Source: Ptiloglossa arizonensis
Lineage: Eukaryota > Arthropoda > Insecta > Hymenoptera > Colletidae
Length of the DNA stretch: 64,000 nucleotides
Assembly (NCBI RefSeq): GCF_051014685.1
Contig: NW_027478770.1
Coordinates: forward strand, 496,001 to 560,000
Direction: 5' to 3'
In this document: piece by piece, positions 1-16,533 of the stretch
Layout: each line of letters starts with the position of its first letter
How positions within the stretch are numbered: the stretch's first letter is position 1
Notes under the pieces: model-generated
Database searches by the model: none
What the model was told of the DNA's origin: nothing
Seen by the model: only the letters and a program-made list of their open reading frames with translations
Position numbers and translations under genes: made by a program

Positions 1-1039
1 ATAACGTATAACGTATAACGTATAACGTATAACGTATAATGAATAACGTATAACGTATAACGTATAACGTACAACGTATAACGTATCACGTTTAACGTAT
101 TACGAATAACGTATAACGTATAACGTATAACGTATAACGTATTACGTATAACGTATAACGTATAACGTATAACGTATAACGTATAACGTATAACGCATAA
201 CGTATAACGTATAACATGTAATGTATAACGTATAACGTATAACGTATAACGTATAACGTATAACGTATAACGTATAACCTATGACGTATAACGTGTAACG
301 TATAACGTATAACGTATAACGTATAACGTATAACGTATAACGTATAACGTATAACGTATAACGTATAACGTATAAAGTATAACGTATAACGCATATCGTA
401 TAACGTATAACATATAACGAAAACGTAAAACGCATAACGTATAACGTATAACGTATAACGTATAACGTATAACGTGTAACGTATAACGTATAACGTATAA
501 CGTATAACGTATGACCTATAACGTATAACGTATAACGTATAACGTATAAAGTATAACCTATGACGTATAACGTATAACGTATAAAGTATAACGTATAACG
601 TATAACGTATAACGTATAACGTATAACCTATGACGTATAACGTATAACGTATAACGTATAACGTATAACGTATAACGTATAACGTATAACGTATAACGTA
701 TAACGTATAACGTATCTAGTATAACGTATAACGTATAACGTATAACGTATAACGTATAACGTATAACGTATAACCTATGACGTATAACGTATAACGTATA
801 ACGTATAACGTATAAAGTATAACGTATAACGCATATCGTATAACGTATAACATATAACGAATAACGTAAAACGCATAACATATAACGTATAACGTATAAC
901 GTATAAGGTATAACGTATAACGTATATCGTATAACGTATAACGTATAACGTATGACGTATAACGTATAACGTATAACGTATAACGTATAACGAATAACCT
1001 ATGACGTATAACGTATAACATATAACGTATAACGTATAA

Positions 1040-1118
1040 CTTGTAACGAAAAACGTATAACGAATAACGTAAAACGTATGACGCATTACATGCTACGTAT
1101 AACGTATAACGTTCAACG
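1040..1118. repeat. 79-bp marker block, copy 1
   Basis: A fixed set of variant heptamers opening with CTTGTAACGAAAAACG, containing GCATTACATGCTACG, and ending GTTCAACG. This is the most diverged block in the satellite and so the best landmark. The core G of GCATTACATG is at 1083; the next copy is 2,940 bp on (420 units). Confidence 0.93.
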
Positions 1119-3979
1119 TATAACCTATGACGTATAACGTATAACTTGTAACGTATAACGTATAACGTATAACGTATAACCTATAACGTATAACGTATAA
1201 CGTATAACGTATAACGTATAACGTATAACGTATAACGTATAACGTATAACGTATAACGTATAACGTATATCGTATAACGTATAACGTATAACGTATAACA
1301 TGTAACGTTCAACGTATAACGTATAACGTATAAAGTATAACATATAACGTATAACGTATAACGTATAACGTATAACGTATAACGTATAACGTATAACGTA
1401 CAACGTATACCGTATACCGTATAACGTATAACGTATAACGTATAATGAATAACGTATAACGTATAACGTATAACGTACAACGTATAACGTATCACGTTTA
1501 ACGTATTACGAATAACGTATAACGTATAACGTATAACCTATGACGTATAACGTGTAACGTATAACGTATAACGTATAACGTATAACGTATAACGCATAAC
1601 GTATAACGTATAACGTATAACGTATAACGTATAACGTATAACGTATAACGCATAACGTATAACGTATAACGTATAACCTATGACGTATAACGTATAACGT
1701 ATAACGCATATCGTATAACGTATAACATATAACGAATAACGTAAAACGCATAACGTATAACGTATAACGTATAACGTATAACGTATAACGTATAACGTAT
1801 AACGTATAACGTATAACGTATAACGTATGACGTATAACGTATAACGTATAACGTATAACGTATAACGAATAACCTATGACGTATAACGTATAACGTATAA
1901 AGTATAACGTATAACGTATAACGTATAACGTATAACGTATAACGTATAACGTATAACGTATAACGTATAACGTATATCGAATATCGTAAAACGTATAACG
2001 TATAACGTATAACGTATAACGTGTAACGAAGTACGTATATCGAATAACGTATAACGTATATCGTATAACGTACATCTTATAACGTATAACGTACAACGTA
2101 TAACGTATAACGTATAACGTATAACGTACAACGTATAACGTATAACGTATAACGTATAACGTATAACGTATAACGTATAACGTATAACGTATAACGTATA
2201 ACATGTAATGTATAACGTATAACGTATAACGTATAACGTATAACGTATAACGTATAACGTATAACGTATAACGTATAACGTATAACGTATAACGTATAAC
2301 GTATAACGTATAACGTATAACGTATAACATGTAATGTATAACGTATAACGTATAATGTATAACGTATAACGTATAACGTATAACGTATAACGTTTAACGT
2401 GTAACGAAGTACGTATATCGAATATCGTAAAACGTATAACGTATAACGTATAACGTATAACGTGTAACGAAGTACGTATAACGAATAACGTATAACGTAT
2501 ATCGTATAACGTACATCTTATAACGTATAACGTACAACGTATAACGCATAACGTATAACGTATAACGTATAACCTATGACGTATAACGTATAACGTATAA
2601 CGTATAACGTATAACGTATAACGTATAACGTATAACGTATAACGTATAACGTATAACGTATAACGTATAACGTATAACGTATAACGTATAACGTATAACG
2701 TATAACGTATAACGTATAACGTATAACGTATAACGTATAACGTATAACGTATAACGTATAGCGTATAACGTATAACGTATAACGTATAACGTATAACGTA
2801 TATCGTATAACGTATAACGTATAACGAATAACGTAAAACGTATAACGCATAATGTATAACGTATAACGTATAACGTATAACGTATAACCTATGACGTATA
2901 ACGTATAACGTATAACGTATAACGTCTAACTTATAACGTATAACCTATAACGTATAACGTACAACGTATAACGTATACCGTATAACGTATAACTAATAAC
3001 GTATAACGTATAACGTATAACGCATAACGTATAACGTATAACGTATAACGTATAACGCATAACGTATAACGTATAACGTATAACGTATAACGTATAACGT
3101 ATAACGCATAACGTATAACGTATAACGTATAACCTATGACGTATAACGTATAACGTATAACGTATAACGTATAACGTATAACGTATAACGTATAACGTAT
3201 AACGTATAACGTATAACGTATAAAGTATAACGTATAACGTATAACGTATAACGTATAACGTATAACGTATAACGTATAACGTATAACGCATAACGTATAA
3301 CGTATAACGTATAACCTATGACGTATAACGTATAACGTATAACGTATAACGTATAACGTATAACGTATAACGTATAACGTATAACGTATAACGTATAACG
3401 TATAACGTATAAAGTATAACGTATAACGCATATCGTATAACGTATAACATATAACGAATAACGTAAAACGCATAACGTATAACGTATAACGTATAACGTA
3501 TAACGTATAACGTATAACGTATAACGTATAACGTATAACGTATAACGTATAACGTATAACGTATGACGTATAACGTATAACGTATAACGTATAACGTATA
3601 ACGAATAACCTATGACGTATAACGTATAACGTATAAAGTATAACGTATAACGTATAACGTATAACGTATAACGTATAACGTATAACGTATAACGTATAAC
3701 GTATATCGAATATCGTAAAACGTATAACGTATAACGTATAACGTATAACGTGTAACGAAGTACGTATATCGAATAACGTATAACGTATATCGTATAACGT
3801 ACATCTTATAACGTATAACGTACAACGTATAACGTATAACGTATAACGTATAACGTACAACGTATAACGTATAACGAATAACGTAAAACGTATAACGCAT
3901 AATGTATAACGTATAACGTATAACGTATAACGTATAACCTATGACGTATAACGTATAACGTATAACGTATAACGTATAA

Positions 3980-4058
3980 CTTGTAACGAAAAACGTATAA
4001 CGAATAACGTAAAACGTATGACGCATTACATGCTACGTATAACGTATAACGTTCAACG
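3980..4058. repeat. 79-bp marker block, copy 2
   Basis: Core at 4023. The next copy is 2,303 bp on (329 units). Satellite downstream of this copy resembles that downstream of copy 1 for several hundred bases. Confidence 0.93.
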
Positions 4059-6282
4059 TATAACCTATGACGTATAACGTATAACTTGTAACGTATAACG
4101 TATAACGTATAACGTATAACCTATAACGTATAACGTATAACGTATAACGTATAACGTATAACGTATAACGTATAACGTATAACGTATAACGTATAACGTA
4201 TAACGTATAACGTATATCGTATAACGTATAACGTATAACGTATAACATGTAACGTTCAACGTATAACGTATAACGTATAAAGTATAACGTATAACGTATA
4301 ACGTATAACGTATAACGTATAACGTATAACGTATAACGTACAACGTATACCGTATAACGTATAACGTATAACGTATAATGAATAACGTATAACGTATAAC
4401 GTATAACGTACAACGTATAACGTATCACGTTTAACGTATTACGAATAACGTATAACGTATAACGTATAACCTATGACGTATAACGTGTAACGTATAACGT
4501 ATAACGTATAACGTATAACGTATAACGCATAACGTATAACGTATAACGTATAACGTATAACGTATAACGTATAACGTATAACGCATAACGTATAACGTAT
4601 AACGTATAACCTATGACGTATAACGTATAACGTATAACGTATAACGTATAACGTATAACGTATAACGTATAACGTATAACGTATAACGTATAACGTATAA
4701 CGTATAACGTATAACGTATAACGTATAAAGTATAACGTATAACGCATATCGTATAACGTATAACATATAACGAATAACGTAAAACGCATAACGTATAACG
4801 TATAACGTATAACGTATAACGTATAACGTATAACGTATAACGTATAACGTATAACGTATAACGTATGACGTATAACGTATAACGTATAACGTATAACGTA
4901 TAACGAATAACCTATGACGTATACCGTATAACGTATAACGTATAACGTATAATGAATAACGTATAACGTATAACGTATAACGTACAACGTATAACGTATC
5001 ACGTTTAACGTATTACGAATAACGTATAACGTATAACGTATAACCTATGACGTATAACGTGTAACGTATAACGTATAACGTATAACGTATAACGTATAAC
5101 GTATAACGTATAACGTATAACGTGTAACGAAGTACGTATATCGAATATCGTAAAACGTATAACGTATAACGTATAACGTATAACGTGTAACGAAGTACGT
5201 ATAACGAATAACGTATAACGTATATCATATAACGTACATCTTATAACGTATAACGTACAACGTATAACGTATAACGTATAACGTATAACGTACAACGTAT
5301 AACGTATAACGTATAACGTATAACGTATAACGTATAACGTATAACGTATAACGTATAACGTATAACATGTAATGTATAACGTATAACGTATAACGTATAA
5401 CGTATAACGTATAACGTATAACGTATAACATGTAATGTATAACGTATAACGTATAACGTATAACGTATAACGTATAACGTATAACGTATAACGTATAACG
5501 TATAACGTATAACGTATAACGTATAACGTATAACGTATAACGTATAACATGTAATGTATAACGTATAACGTATAACGTATAACGTATAACGTATAACGTA
5601 TAACGTATAACGTATGACGTATAACGTATGACGTATAACGTATAACGTATAACGAATAACCTATGACGTATAACGTATAACGTATAAAGTATAACGTATA
5701 ACGTATAACGTATAACGTATAACGTATAACGTATAACGTATAACGTATAACGTATAACGTATAACGTATAACGTATAACGTACAACGTATAACGTATAAC
5801 GTATAACGTATAACGTATAACGTATAACGTATAACGTATAACGTATAACGTATAACATGTAATGTATAACGTATAACGTATAACGTATAACGTATAACGT
5901 ATAACCTATGACGTATAACGTATAACTTATAACGTATAACGTATAACGTATAACGTATAACGTATAACGTATAACGTATAACGTATAACGTATAACGTAT
6001 AACGTATAACGTATAACGTATAACGTATAACGTATAACGTATAACGTATAACGTATAACGTATAACGTATAACGTATAACGTATAACGTATAACGTATAA
6101 CGTATAACGTATAGCGTATAACGTATAACGTATAACGTATAACGTATAACGTATATCGTATAACGTATAACGTATAACGAATAACGTAAAACGTATAACG
6201 CATAATGTATAACGTATAACGTATAACGTATAACGTATAACCTATGACGTATAACGTATAACGTATAACGTATAACGTATAA

Positions 6283-6361
6283 CTTGTAACGAAAAACGTA
6301 TAACGAATAACGTAAAACGTATGACGCATTACATGCTACGTATAACGTATAACGTTCAACG
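6283..6361. repeat. 79-bp marker block, copy 3
   Basis: Core at 6326. It forms the end of the first member of a 1,050-bp tandem pair with copy 4. Confidence 0.93.
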
Positions 6362-7332
6362 TATAACCTATGACGTATAACGTATAACTTGTAACGTATA
6401 ACGTATAACGTATAACGTATAACCTATAACGTATAACGTATAACGTATAACGTATAACGTATAACGTATAACGTATAACGTATAACGTATAACGTATAAC
6501 GTATAACGTATAACGTATAACGTATAACGTATAACGTATAACGTATAACGTATAACGTATAACATGTAATGTATAACGTATAACGTATAACGTATAACGT
6601 ATAACGTATAACGTATAACGTATAACGTATAACGTATAACGTATAACGTATAACGCATAACGTATAACGTATAACGTATAACGTATAACGTATAACGTAT
6701 AACATGTAATGTATAACGTATAACGTATAATGTATAACGTATAACGTATAACGTATAACGTATAACGTATAACGTGTAACGAAGTACGTATATCGAATAT
6801 CGTAAAACGTATAACGTATAACGTATAACGTATAACGTGTAACGAAGTACGTACAACGAATAACGTATAACGTATATCGTATAACGTACAACTTATAACG
6901 TATAACGTACAACGTATAACGCATAACGTATAACGTATAACGTATAACCTATGACGTATAACGTATAACGTATAACGTATAACGTATAACGTATAACGTA
7001 TAACGTATAACGTATAACGTATAACGTATAACGTATAACGTATAACGTATAACGTATAACGTATAACGTATAACGTATAACGTATAACGTATAACGTATA
7101 ACGTATAACGTATAACGTATAACGTATAACGTATAACGTATAACGTATAACGTATAACGTATAGCGTATAACGTATAACGTATAACGTATAACGTATAAC
7201 GTATATCGTATAACGTATAACGTATAACGAATAACGTAAAACGTATAACGCATAATGTATAACGTATATCGTATAACGTATAACGTATAACCTATGACGT
7301 ATAACGTATAACGTATAACGTATAGCGTATAA

Positions 7333-7411
7333 CTTGTAACGAAAAACGTATAACGAATAACGTAAAACGCATGACGCATTACATGCTACGTATAACGTAT
7401 AACGTTCAACG
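7333..7411. repeat. 79-bp marker block, copy 4
   Basis: Core at 7376, 1,050 bp (150 units) after copy 3. It differs from the other copies by AAAACGCATGACGC in place of AAAACGTATGACGC. Confidence 0.93.
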
Positions 7412-10400
7412 TATAACCTATGACGTATAACGTATAACTTGTAACGTATAACGTATAACGTATAACGTATAACCTATAACGTATAACGTATAACGTATAA
7501 CGTATAACGTATAACGTATAACGTATAACGTATAACGTATAACGTATAACGTATAACGTATATCGTATAACGTATAACGTATAACGTATAACATGTAACG
7601 TTCAACGTATAACGTATAACGTATAAAGTATAACGTATAACGTATAACGTATAACGTATAACGTATAACGTATAACGTATAACGTATAACGTATAACGTA
7701 CAACGTATACCGTATAACGTATAACGTATAACGTATAATGAATAACGTATAACGTATAACGTATAACGTACAACGTATAACGTATCACGTTTAACGTATT
7801 TCGAATAACGTATAACGTATAACGTATAACCTATGACGTATAACGTGTAACGTATAACGTATAACGTATAACGTATAACGTATAACGCATAACGTATAAC
7901 GTATAACGTATAACGTATAACGTATAACGTATAACGTATAACGCATAACGTATAACGTATAACGTATAACCTATGACGTATAACGTATAACGTATAACGT
8001 ATAACGTATAACGTATAACGTATAACGTATAACGTATAACGTATAACGTATAACGTATAACGTATAACGTATAACGTATAACGTATAACCTATGACGTAT
8101 AACGTGTAACGTATAACGTATAACGTATAACGTATAACGTATAACGTATAACGTATAACGTATAACGTATAACGTATAACGTATAACCTATGACGTATAA
8201 CGTGTAACGTATAACGTATAACGTATAACGTATAACGTATAACGTATAACGTATAACGTATAACGTATAACGTATAACGTATAACGTATAAAGTATAACG
8301 TATAACGTATAACGTATAACGTATAACGTATAACGTATAACGTATAACGTACAACGTATACCGTATAACGTATAACGTATAACGTGTAATGAATAACGTA
8401 TAACGTATAACGTATAACGTATATCGTATAACGTACAACTTATAACGTATAACGTACAACGTATAACGTATAACGTATAACGTATAACGTATAACGTATA
8501 ACGTATAACGTATAACGTATAACGTATAACGTATAACGTATAACGTATAACCTATGACGTATAACGTGTAACGTATAACGTATAACGCATAACGTATAAC
8601 GTATAACGCATAACGTATAACGTATAACCTATGACGTATAACGTGTAACGTATAACGTATAACGTATAACGTATAACGTATAACGTATAACGTATAACGT
8701 ATAACGTATAACGTATAACGTATAACGTATAACGTATAACGTATAACGTATAACGTATAACGTACAACGTATACCGTATAACGTATAACGTATAACGTGT
8801 AATGAATAACGTATAACGTATAACGTATAACGTATATCGTATAACGTACAACTTATAACGTATAACGTACAACGTATAACGTATAACGTATAACGTATAA
8901 CGTATAACGTATAACGTATAACGTATAACGTATAACGTATAACGTATAACGCATAACGTATAACGTATAACAGGTAATGTATAACGTATAACGTATAACG
9001 TATAACGTATAACGTATAACGTATAACCTATGACGTATAACGTGTAACGTATAACGTATAACGTATAACGTATAACGTATAACGTATAACGTATAACGTA
9101 TAACGTATAACGTATAACGTATAACGTATAACGTATAACGTATAACGTATAACGTATAACGTATAACGTATAACGTATAACGTATAACGTATAACGTATA
9201 ACGTATAACGTATAACGTATAAGGTATAACGTATAACGTATAACGTATAACGTATAACGTATAACGTATAACGTATAACGTATAACCTATGACGTATAAC
9301 GTGTAACGTATAACGTATAACGTATAACGTATAACGTATAACGTATAACGTATAACGTATAACGTATAACGTATAACGTATAACCTATGACGTATAACGT
9401 ATAACGTATAACGTATAACGTATAACATATGACGTATAACGTATAACGTATAACGTATAACATATAACGTATAACCTGTGACGTATAGCGTATAACGTAT
9501 AACGTATAACGTATAACGTATAACGTATAACGTATAATGTATAACGTATAACATGTAACGTGTAGCGTATAACGTACAACGTATAACGTATAACGTATAA
9601 CGTATAACGTATAACGTATATCGTATAACGTATAACGTATAACGTATAACGTGTAACGAAGTACGTATAACGAATAACGTATAACGTATATCATATAACG
9701 TACATCTTATAACGTATAACGTACAACGTATAACGTATAACGTATAACGTATAACGTACAACGTATAACGTATAACGTATAACGTATAACGTATAACGTA
9801 CAACGTATAACGTATAACGTATAACGTATAACGTATAACGTATAACGTATAACGTATAACGTATAACGTATAACATGTAATGTATAACGTATAACGTATA
9901 ACGTATAACGTATAACGTATAACGTATAACGTATAACGTATAACGTATAACGTATAACATGTAATGTATAACGTATAACGTATAATGTATAACGTATAAC
10001 GTATAACGTATAACGTATAACGTATAACGTATAACGTGTAACGAAGTACGTATATCGAATATCGTAAAACGTATAACGTATAACGTATAACGTATAACGT
10101 ATAACGTGTAACGAAGTACGTACAACGAATAACGTATAACGTATATCGTATAACGTACAACTTATAACGTATAACGTACAACGTATAACGCATAACGTAT
10201 AACGTATAACGTATAACCTATGACGTATAACGTATAACGTATAACGTATAACGTATAACGTATAACGTATAACGTATAACGTATAACGTATAACGTATAA
10301 CGTATAACGTATAACGTATAACGTATAACGTATAACGTATAACGTATAACGTATAACGTATAACGTATAACGTATAACGTATAACGTATAACGTATAACG

Positions 10401-10608
10401 TATAACGTATAACGTATAACGTATAACGTATAACGTATAGCGTATAACGTATAACGTATAACGTATAACGTATAACGTATATCGTATAACGTATAACGTA
10501 TAACGAATAACGTAAAACGTATAACGCATAATGTATAACGTATAACGTATAACGTATAACGTATAACCTATGACGTATAACGTATAACGTATAACGTATA
10601 ACGTATAA

Positions 10609-10687
10609 CTTGTAACGAAAAACGTATAACGAATAACGTAAAACGTATGACGCATTACATGCTACGTATAACGTATAACGTTCAACG
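10609..10687. repeat. 79-bp marker block, copy 5
   Basis: Core at 10652, 3,276 bp (468 units) after copy 4. Confidence 0.93.
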
Positions 10688-13600
10688 TATAACCTATGAC
10701 GTATAACGTATAACTTGTAACGTATAACGTATAACGTATAACGTATAACCTATAACGTATAACGTATAACGTATAACGTATAACGTATAACGTATAACGT
10801 ATAACGTATAACGTATAACGTATAACGTATAACGTATATCGTATAACGTATAACGTATAACGTATAACATGTAACGTTCAACGTATAACGTATAACGTAT
10901 AAAGTATAACGTATAACGTATAACGTATAACGTATAACGTATAACGTATAACGTATAACGTACAGCGTATACCGTATAACGTATAACGTATAACGTATAA
11001 TGAATAACGTATAACGTATAACGTATAACGTACAACGTATAACGTATCACGTTTAACGTATTACGAATAACGTATAACGTATAACGTATAACCTATGACG
11101 TATAACGTGTAACGTATAACGTATAACGTATAACGTATAACGTATAACGCATAACGTATAACGTATAACGTATAACGTATAACGTATAACGTATAACGTA
11201 TAACGCATAACGTATAACGTATAACGTATAACCTATGACGTATAACGTATAACGTATAACGTATAACGTATAACGTATAACGTATAACGTATAACGTATA
11301 ACGTATAACGTATAACGTATAACGTATAACGTATAACGTATAACGTATAACGTATAACCTATGACGTATAACGTGTAACGTATAACGTATAACGTATAAC
11401 GTATAACGTATAACGTATAACGTATAACGTATAACGTATAACGTATAACCTATGACGTATAACGTGTAACGTATAACGTATAACGTATAACGTATAACGT
11501 ATAACGTATAACGTATAACGTATAACGTATAACGTATAACGTATAAAGTATAACGTATAACGTATAACGTATAACGTATAACGTATAACGTATAACGTAT
11601 AACGTACAACGTATACCGTATAACGTATAACGTATAACGTATAATGAATAACGTATAACGTATAACGTATAACGTATATCGTATAACGTACAACTTATAA
11701 CGTATAACGTACAACGTATAACGTATAACGTATAACGTATAACGTATAACGTATAACGTATAACGTATAACGTATAACGCATAACGTATAACGTATAACA
11801 TGTAATGTATAACGTATAACGTATAACGTATAACGTATAACGTATAACGTATAACCTATGACGTATAACGTGTAACGTATAACGTGTAACGTATAACGTA
11901 TAACGTATAACGTATAACGTATAACGTATAACGTATAACGTATAACGTATAACGTATAACGTATAACGTATAACGTATAACGTATAACGTATAACGTATA
12001 ACGTATAACGTATAACGTATAACGTATAACGTATAACGTATAACGTATAACGTATAACGTATAACGTATAACGTATAACGTATAACGTATAACGTATAAC
12101 GTATAACGTATAACGTATAACGTATAACGTATAACGTATAACGTATAACTTATAACGTATAACCTATAACGTATAACGTATGACGTATAACGTATAACGT
12201 ATAACGTATAACGTATAACATATGACGTATAACGTATAACGTATAACGTATAACATATAACGTATAACCTGTGACGTATAGCGTATAACGTATAACGTAT
12301 AACGTATAACGTATAACGTATAACGTATAATGTATAACGTATAACATGTAACGTGTAGCGTATAACGTACAACGTATAACGTATAACGTATAACGTATAA
12401 CGTATAACGTATATCGTATAACGTATAACGTATAACGTATAACATGTAACGTACAACGTATAACGTATACCGTATAACGTATAACTAATAACGTATAACG
12501 TATGACGCATAACGTATACCGTATAACGTATAACGTATAACGTATAACGTATAACGTATAACGCATAACGTATAACGTATAACATGTAATGTATAACGTA
12601 TAACGTATAATGTATAACGTATAACGTATAACGTATAACGTATAACGTGTAACGAAGTACGTATAACGAATAACGTATAACGTATATCGTATAACGTACA
12701 ACTTATAACGTATAACGTACAACGTATAACGTATAACGTATAACGTATAACGTATAACGTATAATGAATAACGTATAACGTATAACGTATAACGTACAAC
12801 GTATAACGTATCACGTTTAACGTATTACGAATAACGTATAACGTATAACGTATAACGTATAACGTATAACGTATAACGTATAACGTATAACGTATAACGT
12901 ATAACGTATAACGTATAACGTATAATGTATAACGTATAACATGTAACGTGTAGCGTATAACGTACAACGTATAACGTATAACGTATAACGTATAACGTAT
13001 AACGTATAACGTATATCGTATAACGTATAACGTATATCGTATAACATGTAACGTACAACGTATAACGTATGCCGTATAACGTATAACTAATAACGTATAA
13101 CGTATAACGCATAACGTATAACGTATAACGTATAACGTATAACGTATAACGCATAACGTATAACGTATAACGCATAACGTATAACGTATAACGTATAACG
13201 CATAACGTATAACGTATAACGTATAACCTATGACGTATAACGTATAACGTATAACGTATAACGTATAACGTATAACGTATAACGTATAACGTATAACGTA
13301 TAACGTATAAAGTATAACGTATAACGTATAACGTATAACGTATAACGTATAACGTATAACGTATAACGTATAACGTATAACGTATAACGTATAACGTATA
13401 ACGTATAACGTATAACGTATAACGTATAACGTATAACGTATAACATGTAATGTATAACGTATAACGTATAATGTATAACGTATAACGTATAACGTATAAC
13501 GTATAACGTATAACGTATAACGTGTAATGATGTACGTATAGCGAATAACATATAACGTATATCCTATAACGTACAACTTATAACGTATAACGTACAACGT

Positions 13601-16145
13601 ATAACGTATAACGTATAACGTATAACGTACAACGTATAACGTATAACGTATAACGAATATCGTACAACGTATAACGCATAACGTATAACGTATAACGTAT
13701 AACGTATAACGCATAACGTATAACGTACAACGTATAACGTATAACGTATAACGTATAACGTACAACGTATAACGTATAACGTATAACGAATAACGTATAA
13801 CGTATATCGTATAACGTACAACTTATAACGTATAACGTACAACGTATAACGTATAACGTATAACGTATAACGTATAATGAATAACGTATAACGTATAACG
13901 TATAACGTACAACGTATAACGTATCACGTTTAACGTATTACGAATAACGTATAACGTATAACGTATAACGTATAACGTATAACGTATAACGTATAACGTA
14001 TAACGTATAACGTATAACGTATAACGCATAACGTATAACGTATAACATGTAATGTATAACGTATAACGTATAACGTATAACGTATAACGTATAACGTATA
14101 ACCTATGACGTATAACGTGTAACGTATAACGTATAACGTATAACGTATAACGTGTAACGTATAACGTATAACGTATAACGTATAACGTATAACGTATAAC
14201 GTATAACGTATAACGTATAACGTATAACGTATAACGTATAACGTATAACGTATAACGTGTAACGTATAACGTATAACGTATAACGTATAACGTATAACGT
14301 ATAACGTATAACGTATAACGTATAACGTATAACTTATAACGTATAACCTATAACGTATAACGTATGACGTATAACGTATAACGTATAACGTATAACGTAT
14401 AACATATGACGTATAACGTATAACGTATAACGTATAACATATAACGTATAACCTATGACGTATAGCGTATAACGTATAACGTATAACGTATAACGTATAA
14501 CGTATAACGTATAAAGTATAACGTATAACATGTAACGTGTAGCGTATAACGTACAACGTATAACGTATAACGTATAACGTATAACGTATAACGTATAACG
14601 TATATCGTATAACGTATAACGTATATCGTATAACGTACAACTTATAACGTATAACGTACAACGTATAACGTATAACGTATAACGTATAACGTATAACGTA
14701 TAACGTATAACGTATAACGTATAACGCATAACGTATAACGTATAACATGTAATGTATAACGTATAACGTATAACGTATAACGTATAACGTATAACGTATA
14801 ACCTATGACGTATAACGTGTAACGTATAACGTATAACGTATAACGTATAACGTATAACGTATAACGTATAACGTATAACGTATAACGTATAACGTATAAC
14901 GTATAACGTATAACGTATAACGTATAACGTATAACGTATAACGTATAACGTATAACGTATAACGTATAACGTATAACGTATAACGTATAACGTATAACGT
15001 ATAACGTATAACGTATAACGTATAACGTATAACGTATAACGTATAACGTATAACGTATAACGTATAACGTATAACTTATAACGTATAACCTATAACGTAT
15101 AACGTATGACGTATAACGTATAACGTATAACGTATAACGTATAACATATGACGTATAACGTATAACGTATAACGTATAACATATAACGTATAACCTGTGA
15201 CGTATAGCGTATAACGTATAACGTATAACGTATAACGTATAACGTATAACGTATAACGTATAATGTATAACGTATAACATGTAACGTGTAGCGTATAACG
15301 TACAACGTATAACGTATAACGTATAACGTATAACGTATAACGTATATCGTATAACGTATAACGTATAACGTATAACATGTAACGTACAACGTATAACGTA
15401 TACCGTATAACGTATAACTAATAACGTATAACGTATGACGCATAACGTATACCGTATAACGTATAACGTATAACGTATAACGTATAACGTATAACGCATA
15501 ACGTATAACGTATAACATGTAATGTATAACGTATAACGTATAATGTATAACGTATAACGTATAACGTATAACGTATAACGTATAACGTGTAACGAAGTAC
15601 GTATATCGAATATCGTAAAACGTATAACGTATAACGTATAACGTATAACGTGTAACGAAGTACGTACAACGAATAACGTATAACGTATATCGTATAACGT
15701 ACAACTTATAACGTATAACGTACAACGTATAACGCATAACGTATAACGTATAACGTATAACCTATGACGTATAACGTATAACGTATAACGTATAACGTAT
15801 AACGTATAACGTATAACGTATAACGCATAACGTATAACGTATAACGTATAACGTATAACGTATAACGTATAACGTATAACGTATAACGTATAACGTATAA
15901 CGTATAACGTATAACGTATAACGTATAACGTATAACGTATAACGTATAACGTATAACGTATAACGTATAACGTATAGCGTATAACGTATAACGTATAACG
16001 TATAACGTATAACGTATATCGTATAACGTATAACGTATAACGAATAACGTAAAACGTATAACGCATAATGTATAACGTATAACGTATAACGTATAACGTA
16101 TAACCTATGACGTATAACGTATAACGTATAACGTATAACGTATAA

Positions 16146-16224
16146 CTTGTAACGAAAAACGTATAACGAATAACGTAAAACGTATGACGCATTACATGCT
16201 ACGTATAACGTATAACGTTCAACG
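16146..16224. repeat. 79-bp marker block, copy 6, beside the mariner
   Basis: Core at 16189, 5,537 bp (791 units) after copy 5. The mariner begins 143 bp beyond its end, in the stretch that follows this block in other copies. Confidence 0.93.
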
Positions 16225-16364
16225 TATAACCTATGACGTATAACGTATAACTTGTAACGTATAACGTATAACGTATAACGTATAACCTATAACGTATAAC
16301 GTATAACGTATAACGTATAACGTATAACGTATAACGTATAACGTATAACGTATAACGTATAACG

Positions 16365-16366
16365 TA
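16365..16366. other. TA target site duplication, left copy
   Basis: The TA directly before TTAGGTGG. Tc1/mariner elements insert at TA and duplicate it. The satellite offers two TA steps per 7-bp unit, so it is an exceptionally dense target. Confidence 0.93.
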
Positions 16367-16395
16367 TTAGGTGGACCGGAAAGTAATGTCGTTTC
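16367..16395 (+). repeat. Mariner left terminal inverted repeat (29 bp)
   Basis: Begins TTAGGTGGACCGGAAAG and ends TGTCGTTTC. It matches the reverse complement of 17614-17642 at 28 of 29 positions; the sole mismatch is position 6 (T here, G in the right end read inward). Similarity stops directly after position 29. This is the expected binding site for the transposase N-terminal helix-turn-helix domains. Confidence 0.96.
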
Positions 16396-16533
16396 TGCGC
16401 ATGTCACTATTTGATTGTCATTTGTCAGCTCATTGTGTACATTAAAGTCGTAGCAAAGACATTCTGAGGTTATAGTGACTTGTTTAGTTGTAAATAATTA
16501 AATTTAAAATTTTTCTTTACAATTTTGGGTGAA
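16396..16533 (+). other. Mariner 5' subterminal region and transposase leader
   Basis: 138 bp between the left inverted repeat and the transposase ATG, where mariner promoters normally lie. The last 45 bp are A/T-rich (16490-16525), with no clear TATA box. If transcription begins near the left end, a short upstream frame starts at ATG 16401 and stops at 16443-16445 (14 codons), before the transposase start. The satellite just outside the element supplies TATAA every 7 bp. Promoter position is not determinable from sequence. Confidence 0.5.

Larger units (their letters stand above)
5312..7411. repeat. 1,050-bp tandem duplication
   Basis: Copies share ATAGCGTATAACG (6,111 and 7,161), the marker block (cores 6326 and 7376) and the order of variants between them, all offset by 1,050 bp. 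The outer left boundary is approximate because plain canonical units there give no marker. Confidence 0.75.
1..16366. repeat. Heptamer satellite array, left part
   Basis: Uninterrupted tandem 7-bp repeat, + strand unit ATAACGT, holding no gene. Most units are canonical; variants are base substitutions that recur as fixed combinations, such as CCTATGACG, ACATGTAATGT, GTGTAACGAAGTACG, TAATGAATAACG and GTATCACGTTTAACG. Landmark spacings (1083, 4023, 6326, 7376, 10652, 16189) are all exact multiples of 7, so there is no net indel between them. The only phase break I found is a 1-bp deletion near 420. One CpG and one TATAA occur per unit. The last two bases are the left TA of the mariner target site. 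Confidence 0.98.
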